A stretch of 42,246 nucleotides of DNA, taken from contig CACJZT010000009.1 of NCBI GenBank assembly GCA_902598015.1, positions 1-42,246 on the forward strand. Direction: 5' to 3'. Below the pieces are notes generated by a model. The model was not told the origin of the DNA. It did no database searches and saw only the letters and a list, made by a program, of their open reading frames with translations. A program made the position numbers and the translations under genes. Source of the DNA: an uncultured Pelagibacteraceae bacterium (GTDB taxonomy: Bacteria; Pseudomonadota; Alphaproteobacteria; Pelagibacterales; Pelagibacteraceae). Below are positions 1 to 8,372 of the stretch, one piece after another (positions within the stretch are counted from its first letter, which is position 1; the number at the start of each line of letters is the position of its first letter).

Positions 1-1
1 A

Positions 2-331
2 AAAGCTTTTGAGTTTGATCATAAAGCAAGACTGATTGTAAATGATGCAGTCTATAACGGTTATCTTGATCAAATGGATGAATATCAACGTTTTTTCATG
101 CTATTGCCATACATTCACAGTGAAGAAGTTATAGATCATGATAGAGCATATAAATTGTTGGATAACTATTTATCTAATCATCCAAACTATAATGAGATAA
201 AAAAATTTTGGAAAGATCATACCGCTGCAATTAAACGATTTCATAGATATCCTCATCGAAATAAAGTTATGGGGAGAAAATCTACACCAGATGAGTTAAA
301 ATTTTTGGAGAGTCCAAATTCCTCTTGGTAA
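2..331 (+). CDS. DUF924 family protein, 3' part only
   Basis: This is the C-terminal part of a DUF924 (YbaX-like, all-helical) protein whose start lies left of the window. The frame is open from base 2, well before the first ATG at 74, and reads continuously into the family-like stretch RFFMLLPYIHSE (residues from about base 86) and the closing block YPHRN...GR.STPDELKFL. That block is the typical DUF924 end. The biochemical role of the family is not established, so no function is given. The stop at 329-331 abuts the converging ABC ATPase gene: if the ATPase frame is restored (see the frameshift entry) the two stop codons touch. Confidence 0.85.
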   Translation, partial: KAFEFDHKARLIVNDAVYNGYLDQMDEYQRFFMLLPYIHSEEVIDHDRAYKLLDNYLSNHPNYNEIKKFWKDHTAAIKRFHRYPHRNKVMGRKSTPDELKFLESPNSSW

Positions 332-396
332 TTATTCTATTGGATAATCCCAAGCATCTCCACCAATTACCCTTGATATAGCAGAAAAATCTTTCG
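332..396 (-). other. Apparent single-base frameshift at the 3' end of the ABC ATPase gene
   Basis: Reading the minus strand, the annotated frame ends ...IETVRK then IFLLYQG and a stop at 367-369. In the -1 frame, the same DNA from the A/T run at about 385-396 stays open and reads DFSAISRVIGGDAWDYPIE before TAA at 332-334. That tail has a protein-like composition and ends exactly where the converging DUF924 gene ends. One extra base, either in the three-base run at 392-394 or in the five-base run just beside it, would join the frames and give about 579 residues. It could be a sequencing or assembly indel, a recent mutation, or slippage on the T run. The sequence alone cannot decide. Confidence 0.6.
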
Positions 397-2070
397 AACT
401 GTTTCTATTTTAGGCATTAATCTTAATAATTCCTTAGTATATTCATGATTTGGATTTTTAAACAACTCTTCTGTCTCAGAAACCTCGCATAGTTTTCCAT
501 TCCTTAAAACTCCAATGTCATCACACATTTGTCGTACAACTGGTAGATCATGACTTATGAAAAGTATAGTTAAATTAAGTTGTTCTTGTAAATCTTTAAG
601 TAAATTTAGTATTTGAGCCTGAATACTCACATCCAAAGCAGATGTTGGTTCATCACAAACTAATAATCTTGGTTTTGTTGCTAACGCTCTTGCAATAGAA
701 ATTCTTTGTCTTTGTCCTCCCGAAAACTCATGCGGATATCTTTCAGCTGAAGACTTAGATAACTCTACCGAGTCTAAGAGATCATTTATATACTCATTTA
801 ATTCATTAGAGCTAATATTTGCATCATGTAACTTTATAGGCTCAGCAATGATATCTTTAACCTTAAGCCTACCATTCAACGAAGAGTATGGATCTTGAAA
901 TATCATTTGAATTTGTTTTCTGAATTTAAGTAATTCTTTGTTACTTTTTATATTATTAATACATACATCATCGAAATATATTTCACCTGAGGTGGGTTTA
1001 AATAAATTAACAATCATTTTTGCAATTGTAGTCTTTCCACTGCCACTTTCACCAACAAGTCCAAAAGATTTTCCTTCTTGCATATTAAATGAAACAGTAT
1101 CAACTGCTAATACATTATTTTGAGATTTTTCCGTAAAAAAACCTTCATTAAAAGTTTTAGAAAGATTTTTTATTTGAACTAAATCTTTTTTTGAAATTTC
1201 TCTTTTATTCCATCTGTTTAAAATTTTTAAATTGATGTTTTCCTGGTTATTGCTTTCTTTCTCTATAATTTTAAATCTGGATATCTTTTTATTTGTGGGT
1301 GGAACAGAACTAACTAAACTTTTTGTATAAGTTTCTTTTGGTTCTGTTAATATTTGCTTTGTTGTTCCCAATTCTACCAAATTACCATTTTTCATGACAG
1401 CAACTCTATTGGTAGTCTCTGCTATAACTCCCATATCATGTGTAATTAATATAACTGCTAAATTTCTTTCTTTAGTCAGTTTTTTGATAAGTTCTAATAT
1501 TTGTGATTGTATTGATACATCAAGTGCAGTTGTGGGCTCATCTGCAATTAACAACTCTGGTTCACAACATAGAGAAAGTGATATAACAACCCTTTGTCTC
1601 ATACCTCCTGAAAATTGATGAGGATAATCATTAAATCTTTTTTCAGCATCTTTTATGCCTACTTCTTTTAAAAGATTTATTGCTTTTTCTTTTGCTTTTG
1701 AGTTACTGAGGTTTAAATGAGTTTGGATTGTTTCAATAAGTTGTTGTCCAATTGTTAAGATAGGATTTAAAGATGTCTGAGGATCTTGAAAAATAAATCC
1801 AATTTTTTTTCCTCTTAAACTTAGAATATTTTTTTTATTTTCATGAATATTTATGTCGCTTAAATAAATTGATCCTTCAGATACTTTCCCTGGTTCGTCA
1901 ATTAAATCAATTATTGCATTTGCTACAGTACTTTTTCCAGACCCAGATTCCCCAACTAATCCTACAATTTCTCCTCTTTTTATCTCAATATTAATATCTT
2001 TTGCAGCATGAACTGTCTCTTTTCTCAATTTATAATCAACACTTAAATTTTGTATTTTTAAAAAACTCAT
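367..2070 (-). CDS. Fused peptide-type ABC importer ATPase (DppD-DppF), frameshifted 3' end
   Basis: Two ABC ATPase domains lie in one chain, so this protein probably supplies both nucleotide-binding sites for the adjacent DppBC-like permease. Domain 1 has Walker A GESGSGKST (residues 40-48), signature FSGGMRQR and Walker B LLIADEP. Domain 2 has Walker A GESGSGKTT (about 338-346), signature FSGGQRQR (about 450) and LLVCDEPTSALD. Each domain ends in the oligopeptide-type extension. Fused ATPases of this layout are known (YejF class). The ATG start overlaps the stop of the dppC-like gene by four bases (ATGA), which implies translational coupling. The last seven residues look out of frame: a plausible 19-residue tail follows in the -1 frame (separate entry). 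Confidence 0.93.
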   Translation of the reverse strand: MSFLKIQNLSVDYKLRKETVHAAKDINIEIKRGEIVGLVGESGSGKSTVANAIIDLIDEPGKVSEGSIYLSDINIHENKKNILSLRGKKIGFIFQDPQTSLNPILTIGQQLIETIQTHLNLSNSKAKEKAINLLKEVGIKDAEKRFNDYPHQFSGGMRQRVVISLSLCCEPELLIADEPTTALDVSIQSQILELIKKLTKERNLAVILITHDMGVIAETTNRVAVMKNGNLVELGTTKQILTEPKETYTKSLVSSVPPTNKKISRFKIIEKESNNQENINLKILNRWNKREISKKDLVQIKNLSKTFNEGFFTEKSQNNVLAVDTVSFNMQEGKSFGLVGESGSGKTTIAKMIVNLFKPTSGEIYFDDVCINNIKSNKELLKFRKQIQMIFQDPYSSLNGRLKVKDIIAEPIKLHDANISSNELNEYINDLLDSVELSKSSAERYPHEFSGGQRQRISIARALATKPRLLVCDEPTSALDVSIQAQILNLLKDLQEQLNLTILFISHDLPVVRQMCDDIGVLRNGKLCEVSETEELFKNPNHEYTKELLRLMPKIETVRKIFLLYQG

Positions 2071-2996
2071 TTTTTCAATTTAGGATTAAGAGTGTCTCTC
2101 ATCCAGTCTCCTAATAGATTAATGGAAAAAGCTAAAACAACTAAGAATATTGCTGGAAAAAAAGTTATCCACCATTCACCAGAAAATAAAAAGTCATTTC
2201 CAAGTCTTATTAATGTTCCTAAAGAAGGAGTAGTTGGAGGAACGCCAACACCTAGAAAACTCAATGTGGCTTCTGCAATTATTGCTAATGCAAGACCTAT
2301 AGTTCCTATAACAAGTACTGGTCTCATAATATTTGGAAGAATATGTTTAAACATTACTATAAAATTAGAAACTCCAATAATTGTTGATGCTGAGACATAA
2401 TCTTTATTTTTTTCAACTAAAGTTGCTGCTCTTGATACTCTTGCAAACTGTGGCCACTCTGAAATACCAATTGCAAAAATTAAAACATATATTGCCATCT
2501 CATCATGAAGTTCACGCGAAATTATACCTCTCGCAATACCATCAACAAGAAGTGCCATCAAAATACTTGGAACTGTTAACTGAACATCTGTTAATCTCAT
2601 AACAATCATTTCATACTTGCCACCAAAAAAACCAGCTGTAAGACCTAATCCAACTCCTAAAATTAAACTAAATAAAATTGCTGAGAAACCAACTATTAAA
2701 GATATTCTAGATCCATAAAGAATAGTAGATAACATATCTCTTCCTTGTCCATCAGTACCAAGTAAAAATTCTACTTTTCCTTCACTAGTCCAAGATGGTG
2801 GGGTGAATGCGTCCATTAAAGATAAAGATGATGGATCGAATGGATTATAAGGTGTAATAAATTCTACAAAAAATGAACAAAAAAATATTATTGCTAATAA
2901 AATCGATGAAACTATTGCTGTAGGAGATTTTATAAAACTGAAATAAATTTCACTATCTTTTATTTTATTCCAAGTTGTTAAAGCTTTATTATCCAC
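2067..2996 (-). CDS. dppC: Peptide-type ABC permease, DppC-like
   Basis: Second inner-membrane permease of the peptide/nickel-type importer. It has an N-terminal membrane segment (about residues 24-46), a periplasmic loop with LLGTDGQGRDMLSTILYGSR, and the conserved cytoplasmic-loop region around VSRAATLVEKNKDYVSAS. GTDGQGRD and the ...ASTIIGVSNFIVMFKHILPN block are hallmarks of the DppC/OppC branch. The length of 309 residues is normal. The start codon is GTG (2994-2996) and overlaps the dppB-like stop by eight bases, so translation is probably coupled. The substrate cannot be read from the permease: peptides, opines or other small amino compounds are all possible. Confidence 0.92.
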   Translation of the reverse strand: MDNKALTTWNKIKDSEIYFSFIKSPTAIVSSILLAIIFFCSFFVEFITPYNPFDPSSLSLMDAFTPPSWTSEGKVEFLLGTDGQGRDMLSTILYGSRISLIVGFSAILFSLILGVGLGLTAGFFGGKYEMIVMRLTDVQLTVPSILMALLVDGIARGIISRELHDEMAIYVLIFAIGISEWPQFARVSRAATLVEKNKDYVSASTIIGVSNFIVMFKHILPNIMRPVLVIGTIGLALAIIAEATLSFLGVGVPPTTPSLGTLIRLGNDFLFSGEWWITFFPAIFLVVLAFSINLLGDWMRDTLNPKLKK

Positions 2997-3972
2997 TAGC
3001 TGAATCTCCTTTAACTCTAATTCTTGGATCTATAAAGTAATACAAGATATCGACTATAAAATTTATCATTACAAAAACGAATGCTATAAATACTAAATAT
3101 GCTGACATAATTGGAATATCTACAAACTGAACAGCTTGAATGAAAAGAAATCCCATACCTGGCCATTGAAATACTGTTTCCGTAATAATTGAAAATGCAA
3201 TTAATGTTCCAATATTTATACCAGCAATAGTTATTACTGGAATTAGTCCATTTTTAAGTGCATGCTTATAATTAATGCTTTTTTCATTAATGCCTCTGGC
3301 TCTTGCAAACTTTATGTAATCAGTCTGAAGTATTTCCATCATTTCAGCTCTGACTAGCCTGATTATATAAGTCATTTGAAAAAGACTTAAAGTAACTGAT
3401 GGCAATATGATTGCTTTTAATCCTGATATAGTTAAAAAGCCAGTCGACCAAAATCCTAGATCTACCACCTCGCCTCTTCCAAACGATGGTAGAACGCCCA
3501 ATATAACTGCAAAAAGATAAATAAATAAAATACCAATTACAAAAGTTGGAAGAGAAACACCTAATAAAGAAACTGCTAAGATAAAATCACTCAAAAAACC
3601 TTTTCTTTTTATGCCTGTATATACTCCCAATAAAGTACCAGAAACCAATGCAATTAGAGCAGATATTAAAACTAATTCAATTGTTGCCGGTAATCTTTCA
3701 ATGATTAATTCTGATACAGGTCTTCTTAATTGATAAGATATTCCAAATTCTCCTTTTGAGGCATTAATTATAAACCTAGTAAATTGCACATGAATTGGGT
3801 CCATTAAACCCAAAGTTTCTCTCAACTCAGCTCTTTCTTCATCTGATGTTTCCTCACCTACCATGTTATTTATTGGGTCTCCTACAAAATTAAAAAGAGA
3901 AAAAGATACAAAAGCTACGACAAGCATAACCATTGCAGATTGAAACAATCGTTTAAAAAAATACTTTATCAA
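2989..3972 (-). CDS. dppB: Peptide-type ABC permease, DppB-like
   Basis: First inner-membrane permease of the importer. The 327-residue length, the N-terminal membrane anchor (IKYFFKRLFQSAMVMLVVAF) and the conserved DYIKFARARGINEKSINYKHALKN loop, where the ATPase docks, are typical of DppB/OppB. The start is TTG (3970-3972): no in-frame ATG lies between it and the stem-loop at 3994-4021, and I see no clear Shine-Dalgarno sequence. The weak start plus the upstream stem-loop suggests much lower expression than the binding protein made from the same transcript. Confidence 0.92.
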   Translation of the reverse strand: MIKYFFKRLFQSAMVMLVVAFVSFSLFNFVGDPINNMVGEETSDEERAELRETLGLMDPIHVQFTRFIINASKGEFGISYQLRRPVSELIIERLPATIELVLISALIALVSGTLLGVYTGIKRKGFLSDFILAVSLLGVSLPTFVIGILFIYLFAVILGVLPSFGRGEVVDLGFWSTGFLTISGLKAIILPSVTLSLFQMTYIIRLVRAEMMEILQTDYIKFARARGINEKSINYKHALKNGLIPVITIAGINIGTLIAFSIITETVFQWPGMGFLFIQAVQFVDIPIMSAYLVFIAFVFVMINFIVDILYYFIDPRIRVKGDSASG

Positions 3973-3993
3973 TTTATGAAATTTTATTTTTAT

Positions 3994-4021
3994 ACAAGCC
4001 CTTTAATTAAAAAGGGCTTGT
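3994..4021 (-). terminator. Stem-loop between binding-protein and permease genes
   Basis: A perfect 11-bp inverted repeat (ACAAGCCCTTT at 3994-4004 with AAAGGGCTTGT at 4011-4021, 6-base loop) lies just after the binding-protein stop and 22 bases before the dppB-like start. On the transcribed strand the bases after the stem are ATAAAAATAAAA rather than a U run. It may therefore act as a 3'-end stabiliser or processing barrier more than as a classic terminator. Confidence 0.65.
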
Positions 4022-4031
4022 AATAAATTAT

Positions 4032-5594
4032 TTAGTCAAAGCTCGCAAAACGGAATAACGGTTCATTATTCGGTCTTATCGGAACATTAACATCTTTTTT
4101 TGCAGCCCAAGATATAACTTGGTGATGCAAAGGAAGATAAGAAATATCATCTTTTACTATTTTCCAAGCTTCAGCTATTGCAGCATTTCTCTTATCTAGG
4201 TTAACTTCACCTTCCATAACTCTTATCGCAGCATCTACATCAGAGTTACTAAAGTTAACTCTGTTCCAGCTTGCTCCACTTTCATATAGGTAATGGAAAA
4301 CATAATGACTATCTAAAGTTGGAACTCCCCAACCTAACATATAAAAGTCACCTTGATTATCTTTTAGTTCTTTAAAGTGCTTACTTTTTGTTTGGGCAAA
4401 TAAATTTACTTTAACACCGATTTTACCTAACATACCAACAACAGCTGTGCATATAGCTTCATCATTTACATATCTGTCATTTGGACATCTAAGCTCAACT
4501 TCAAATCCATTCGGATATCCAGCATCAGCTAGAAGTTTTTTTGCAGCAGCTACATCATAAGGAAGTCTTTTATCAAGTTCTTCTGTGTATCCATTAACAC
4601 CTGGAAAAGTAATTATTCCAGCAGGTTCACTTAAACCTCTCATTACTTTTTTCTTAATAGCTTCAATATCTATAGCTTGATAAAGAGCTTGTCTAACTGC
4701 TTTCTTTTTAAATGGATTATCACCTGTATTACCTGTTCTAAGTTTATCGGCTCCCTGATCCATACCAAGGAATATAGTTCTCATTTGAGCAGTGCTTTCA
4801 ACTTTGTGAGCAGGTGAATTTTTAATTCTAGCTAAATCTTGCACAGGTGCATCAGTAACAACATCAATTTCACCAGATAAAAGAGCTGCAACTCTAGTAG
4901 CTGCATTTTTTATAGGTAGTAGATGAATTTCTGTTACTTTGTCATCTTTCATAGTACCCCACCATTTTTTATTACGTTTGAAAACTGTTTTAGTATTTGG
5001 TTCTCTTAATGTAATTTTAAATGGTCCAGTTCCCATAGCATTTGTAGCTGAAAATGTTTCTTGTCCAGCATCCCAGTTCTGCGCCATGACTGCAAAATTC
5101 TTTTCACTCCATTTTTTTGACATTATAAAAATGTTTGAAAGTTGGTTTAAAAGAATTGGATTTGGTTTACTTGTTGTAATTTCTACTGTGTAGTCATTAA
5201 CTGCTTTTACACCTGATACTGTACTAATATATTCTTTAAAATCAGATGTTCTTTGTTTTGCTCTTAAAATACTAAATACAACGTCTTCAGATGTAAATGG
5301 AGTTCCATCAGAAAATTTAACATCTTCTCTTAATTTAAAGATCCAAGTATTAGGACCTTGAGTTCTCCACTCTGTTGCTAGTTGAGGTCCAATTTTCATA
5401 TCTAATCCTCTGGTAACTAGAGCTTCGTATACTTGTCTAGATACTTGAGTGGTAGGACCTTCGTTTTGAGCATGAGGATCAAGTGTTAAACTATCACCCT
5501 GCATTGACCATTTAATAGTTTTTGCAAACGCTTGTGTTGGAGCAAAAGCTAGAAAAAAAGCCAATAAAATTTTTATAAAATACCCATACTTCAT
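4032..5594 (-). CDS. dppA: Periplasmic substrate-binding protein, peptide/nickel family (SBP_bac_5)
   Basis: Extracytoplasmic receptor of the adjacent importer, 520 residues. A Sec signal peptide is clear: positive start, hydrophobic run ILLAFFLAFAPTQ, and an AFA cleavage site near residue 24. The mature part starts with DSLTLDPHAQ and carries the family core YEALVTRG...PQLATEW and WIFKLREDVKFSDGTPFTSEDVVFS. Translation should be strong: AGGAG sits at 5601-5605, seven to eleven bases before the ATG. A possible promoter is listed separately. The ligand is unknown; family members bind di- and oligopeptides, nickel, opines, glutathione or sugars. The symbol denotes family resemblance only. Confidence 0.92.
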   Translation of the reverse strand: MKYGYFIKILLAFFLAFAPTQAFAKTIKWSMQGDSLTLDPHAQNEGPTTQVSRQVYEALVTRGLDMKIGPQLATEWRTQGPNTWIFKLREDVKFSDGTPFTSEDVVFSILRAKQRTSDFKEYISTVSGVKAVNDYTVEITTSKPNPILLNQLSNIFIMSKKWSEKNFAVMAQNWDAGQETFSATNAMGTGPFKITLREPNTKTVFKRNKKWWGTMKDDKVTEIHLLPIKNAATRVAALLSGEIDVVTDAPVQDLARIKNSPAHKVESTAQMRTIFLGMDQGADKLRTGNTGDNPFKKKAVRQALYQAIDIEAIKKKVMRGLSEPAGIITFPGVNGYTEELDKRLPYDVAAAKKLLADAGYPNGFEVELRCPNDRYVNDEAICTAVVGMLGKIGVKVNLFAQTKSKHFKELKDNQGDFYMLGWGVPTLDSHYVFHYLYESGASWNRVNFSNSDVDAAIRVMEGEVNLDKRNAAIAEAWKIVKDDISYLPLHHQVISWAAKKDVNVPIRPNNEPLFRFASFD

Positions 5595-5616
5595 TTCTCT
5601 CTCCTATATTATTAAA

Positions 5617-5645
5617 ATAAAAATCTAACTTATTAATTATGTAAA
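5617..5645 (-). promoter_or_regulatory. Possible promoter for the binding-protein gene
   Basis: On the minus strand TTTACA (5640-5645) and TTTTAT (5617-5622) are separated by 17 bases. The predicted start lies about 15 bases before the ATG and leaves a short leader that still holds the AGGAG site. The -10 matches the consensus at four of six positions only, and the region is AT-rich, so this is tentative. Confidence 0.3.
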
Positions 5646-5655
5646 CTAAAGTGAT

Positions 5656-6381
5656 TTAATTGACTATTTTTTTGAAGTTTTCGTAAAGAATTTTAGAATA
5701 TTTGTTCATAGATTGAATGTTGTCTTTCGCATCACTATCAAATTTATCAAGAGCTCCTTGTCCTAACTGACTCTCTAAAGCAGACTTATACTCAGGCACA
5801 CATCCCCATTCTCCTACAGTGGTATCTTTTATCTCTATATGAAATTGAATACCGTAAGCATGTTTTTTGTATTTAAAAATTTGGTATTTCGTTTCAGGAG
5901 ATGATGCTAAAAGAGTTATATCATTATTATTTTCTAGATTTTGAACTTCATATGAATGCCATTGGAGTGATTTAATAATATCAGGATATTCTTTAAATAA
6001 TAAATCGTCCTTTTTACTATTTAAAAAATTAATATCTAAAATACCTATCTCTGGATTTTTTGATTTAACTACTTTACCTCCAACTACCTCTCCTAATAAT
6101 TGACAACCTAAACAAAAACCTAAATATGGTTTATTTAAGTCTACTACAAATTCTTTGATTTTTTTTTTTTCTTCTATTAACCAAGGGTAATCTTTTTCCA
6201 TCCAAGTATCCATTGGTCCGCCCATACAAAACATTGCATCAAATCCAGTTAAATCATCAGGTATTTTTTCTCCTTCGTCAAGTTCTACAGTTTTAATATG
6301 AACTTTCTCCTTTAACATTAAATCTTTAATATAACCAGGATCCTCAATTTTAATGTGTTGAAGAACAATTATATTTTTCAT
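5656..6381 (-). CDS. Type 1 glutamine amidotransferase-like protein
   Basis: A stand-alone class I glutamine amidotransferase domain of 241 residues, cytoplasmic. The nucleophile elbow reads GFCLGCQLL, so Cys90 is the expected nucleophile. The His-Glu pair is in GIQFHIE (His181, Glu183), and CMGGPMDTW (52-60) is the usual oxyanion region. Such GMP-synthase-like single-domain proteins may hydrolyse glutamine or gamma-glutamyl compounds; the partner is unknown. It overlaps the upstream hisN-like gene by four bases (ATGA) and precedes the peptide-type importer by 61 bases. A link to gamma-glutamyl or peptide nitrogen use is plausible but inferred. Confidence 0.85.
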   Translation of the reverse strand: MKNIIVLQHIKIEDPGYIKDLMLKEKVHIKTVELDEGEKIPDDLTGFDAMFCMGGPMDTWMEKDYPWLIEEKKKIKEFVVDLNKPYLGFCLGCQLLGEVVGGKVVKSKNPEIGILDINFLNSKKDDLLFKEYPDIIKSLQWHSYEVQNLENNNDITLLASSPETKYQIFKYKKHAYGIQFHIEIKDTTVGEWGCVPEYKSALESQLGQGALDKFDSDAKDNIQSMNKYSKILYENFKKIVN

Positions 6382-7181
6382 GTAGCTGGCTTGAGTAATT
6401 TTAAAATTTTTTTATGATTTGATAAATTATTTGAAACAATTATGTTTCCACCTAATGAAGCATCTTTATTATCCCATGTAGTAATTATTCCACCTGATGC
6501 TTTAATAATTGGTATTATCGGATGTATATCCCAAATTTTGTTTGCACATTGAGCTACAATATCTAGTCTTCCCTCTGCTAATTGACAATATGTTAGTGCA
6601 TCGAAACATGGAAACTGCATTCTCTTGATAAATTTCATTATTTTTTTTTGTTTTTGAAAAGATAAAGTTCCGTGAAAAGCAGCAGCTAATTTTAAATAAT
6701 CAAATTTTATTTTTTTGTTTACTTTTAATTTTCTTTTTCCTCCATTTTCAAACACAAAAGCAGATTTATAATCTTGATTTAAATAGTATCTTTTCATTCT
6801 TGGAAAATTTGCTAAACCAACTATAGGGGCGTCGTTATAATTTAGAGAAATTAAATTGCTCCATGTAGGATTTCCAGCGACAAATGATCTTGTCCCATCA
6901 ATTGGGTCAATTATCCATGAAAATAGACTTTTTGTTTTTTTTGCACCAAACTCTTCACCGATAATTTGATGATCTGGGAACTTATCATTAATCTTTTTTC
7001 TTATAAATTTTTCAAAAGCTTTATCAGCACTGGTAACGGGATCATAACCTTTACCTTTTAACTTGTTATTAATTGTAAAAGTTTTGTTAAGTTTAGTATA
7101 ATAAAAATTAGTTAAATCCTTAGCAAGCTTATTCAAAAAGGTGTAATAAATCTTGAAATCTTTTGTTTTTTTGAAGGTCAT
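6378..7181 (-). CDS. hisN: Inositol-monophosphatase-family phosphatase, HisN-like histidinol-phosphatase
   Basis: A Mg-dependent phosphatase of 267 residues. The metal-binding motifs are present: GEE at 75-77, WIIDPIDGTRSF (Asp92, Asp95) and the C-terminal WDIHPIIPIIKASGG. FVAGNPTWSNLISL after DGT and the CQLAEGRLDIVAQ stretch match the HisN branch (histidinol-phosphate to histidinol) better than SuhB. Inositol-1-phosphate or another sugar phosphate remains possible, since this family is promiscuous. It heads the leftward block and shares an ATGA overlap with the amidotransferase gene. Confidence 0.82.
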   Translation of the reverse strand: MTFKKTKDFKIYYTFLNKLAKDLTNFYYTKLNKTFTINNKLKGKGYDPVTSADKAFEKFIRKKINDKFPDHQIIGEEFGAKKTKSLFSWIIDPIDGTRSFVAGNPTWSNLISLNYNDAPIVGLANFPRMKRYYLNQDYKSAFVFENGGKRKLKVNKKIKFDYLKLAAAFHGTLSFQKQKKIMKFIKRMQFPCFDALTYCQLAEGRLDIVAQCANKIWDIHPIIPIIKASGGIITTWDNKDASLGGNIIVSNNLSNHKKILKLLKPAT

Positions 7182-7192
7182 TTATCTGATGA

Positions 7193-7221
7193 GTAATAGT
7201 TAAAATATACAACTAGTTCAA
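7193..7221 (-). promoter_or_regulatory. Possible promoter for the hisN-like gene in the divergent spacer
   Basis: The 87-base spacer between the divergent hisN-like and dioxygenase genes holds, on the minus strand, TTGAAC (7216-7221) and TATTAC (7193-7198) spaced by 17 bases. It would give a leader of only a few bases. Each box matches the consensus at four of six positions. I found no convincing promoter for the rightward gene. Confidence 0.28.
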
Positions 7222-7268
7222 ATAAAATATCTTGAAAATTTTAGAATTTGATAGAAGAATCCAGATAG

Positions 7269-8372
7269 ATGAAAATAGAAATCGATTCTAAAAAAGTATT
7301 TATAAATAGTGGGAATAATAAAGAAGAAATACATCCATTTTGGCTTAGAGAAAGAATAAATAACGAAGATGCTCTGGATAAAGGAAATCAACAAAGATTA
7401 TTTGATCCAAATTCTATAAATACTAACATTGATATAGAAAAAATTGAGAATGAAGATGGATTACTTAATTTATTTTTCAATGATGGAACCAATTATAAAA
7501 TAAAAGAAGATCAAATATTAAATGAGTATAAATCGCAAAATCTTGATCCTATTTCAATTGATAAAATTAAATGGGATTCAAATTTTAATAATTTTCAAAA
7601 ATTTAAATTTGAAAATGATATTTTTGAAAAAAAAATCATGTATGATTTATTAGTATCATTCTATAAATATGGTTTTGTAGTTTTAACTAATGTTACAACT
7701 GAAGATAATTTTATTATTAAATTTGCAAATTCAATTGGCAGTGTAAGAAGAACTAATTTTGGGGAATTTTTTAATGTAAGATCTGTGCCTAATCCAAATG
7801 ATTTAGCTTATACATCATTAGCATTATCTCCACATACAGATAATCCGTATAGAAAACCAGTTCCTTGTGTTCAATTATTGCATTGTATTACAAATAATGT
7901 GAGTGGAGGAAATTCTACCTTGGTTGATGGTTACACAGTAAGTGAAAAAATCAAAGAGGATTATCCAGAATATTATGAAATTTTATCTTCAGTTAAAGTA
8001 AAATTTAAATTTATAGACAATACAGTTGTTCTAGAAGATATGTCTGAGTTAATTAAATTGGATGAAAAAAATAATTTTAAACAAGTTAGATTTAGTCCAA
8101 GATTAGATTATGCTCCGATATTAGAAAAATCAAAATTGGATTTATTCTATAAAGCTAGAAATAAAATTTCTGAATTATATAACTCTGATAAATATAAAGT
8201 TGAATTTAAATTAGAAACTGGAGATTTATTAATGATGGACAATCATAGATTACTTCATGGAAGAACAAAGTATGATGTTAACGAAGGTGATAGATATTTA
8301 CAAGGATGCTACATTGATTTCGACAGTACAGAAGGTAAACTTAGACATTTAAAAAGAAAATTTAATCTTTAA
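7269..8372 (+). CDS. Fe(II)/2-oxoglutarate dioxygenase, gamma-butyrobetaine-hydroxylase-like
   Basis: A 367-residue TauD/TfdA-family dioxygenase with the two-domain layout of gamma-butyrobetaine and trimethyllysine hydroxylases. The N-terminal part keeps EIHPFWLRER...GNQQRLFDPN, equivalent to the GBBH N-domain (DUF971-like). The catalytic domain has the iron ligands HTD (His189, Asp191) and His330 in NHRLLHGRTKYD, whose Arg should hold 2-oxoglutarate. The zinc-binding cysteines usual between WLR and RLFD are missing. Known relatives make carnitine or hydroxylate other quaternary amines; a role in methylated-amine or osmolyte breakdown is inference. The 3' end overlaps the convergent azoR-like gene by 11 bases. 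Confidence 0.85.
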   Translation: MKIEIDSKKVFINSGNNKEEIHPFWLRERINNEDALDKGNQQRLFDPNSINTNIDIEKIENEDGLLNLFFNDGTNYKIKEDQILNEYKSQNLDPISIDKIKWDSNFNNFQKFKFENDIFEKKIMYDLLVSFYKYGFVVLTNVTTEDNFIIKFANSIGSVRRTNFGEFFNVRSVPNPNDLAYTSLALSPHTDNPYRKPVPCVQLLHCITNNVSGGNSTLVDGYTVSEKIKEDYPEYYEILSSVKVKFKFIDNTVVLEDMSELIKLDEKNNFKQVRFSPRLDYAPILEKSKLDLFYKARNKISELYNSDKYKVEFKLETGDLLMMDNHRLLHGRTKYDVNEGDRYLQGCYIDFDSTEGKLRHLKRKFNL

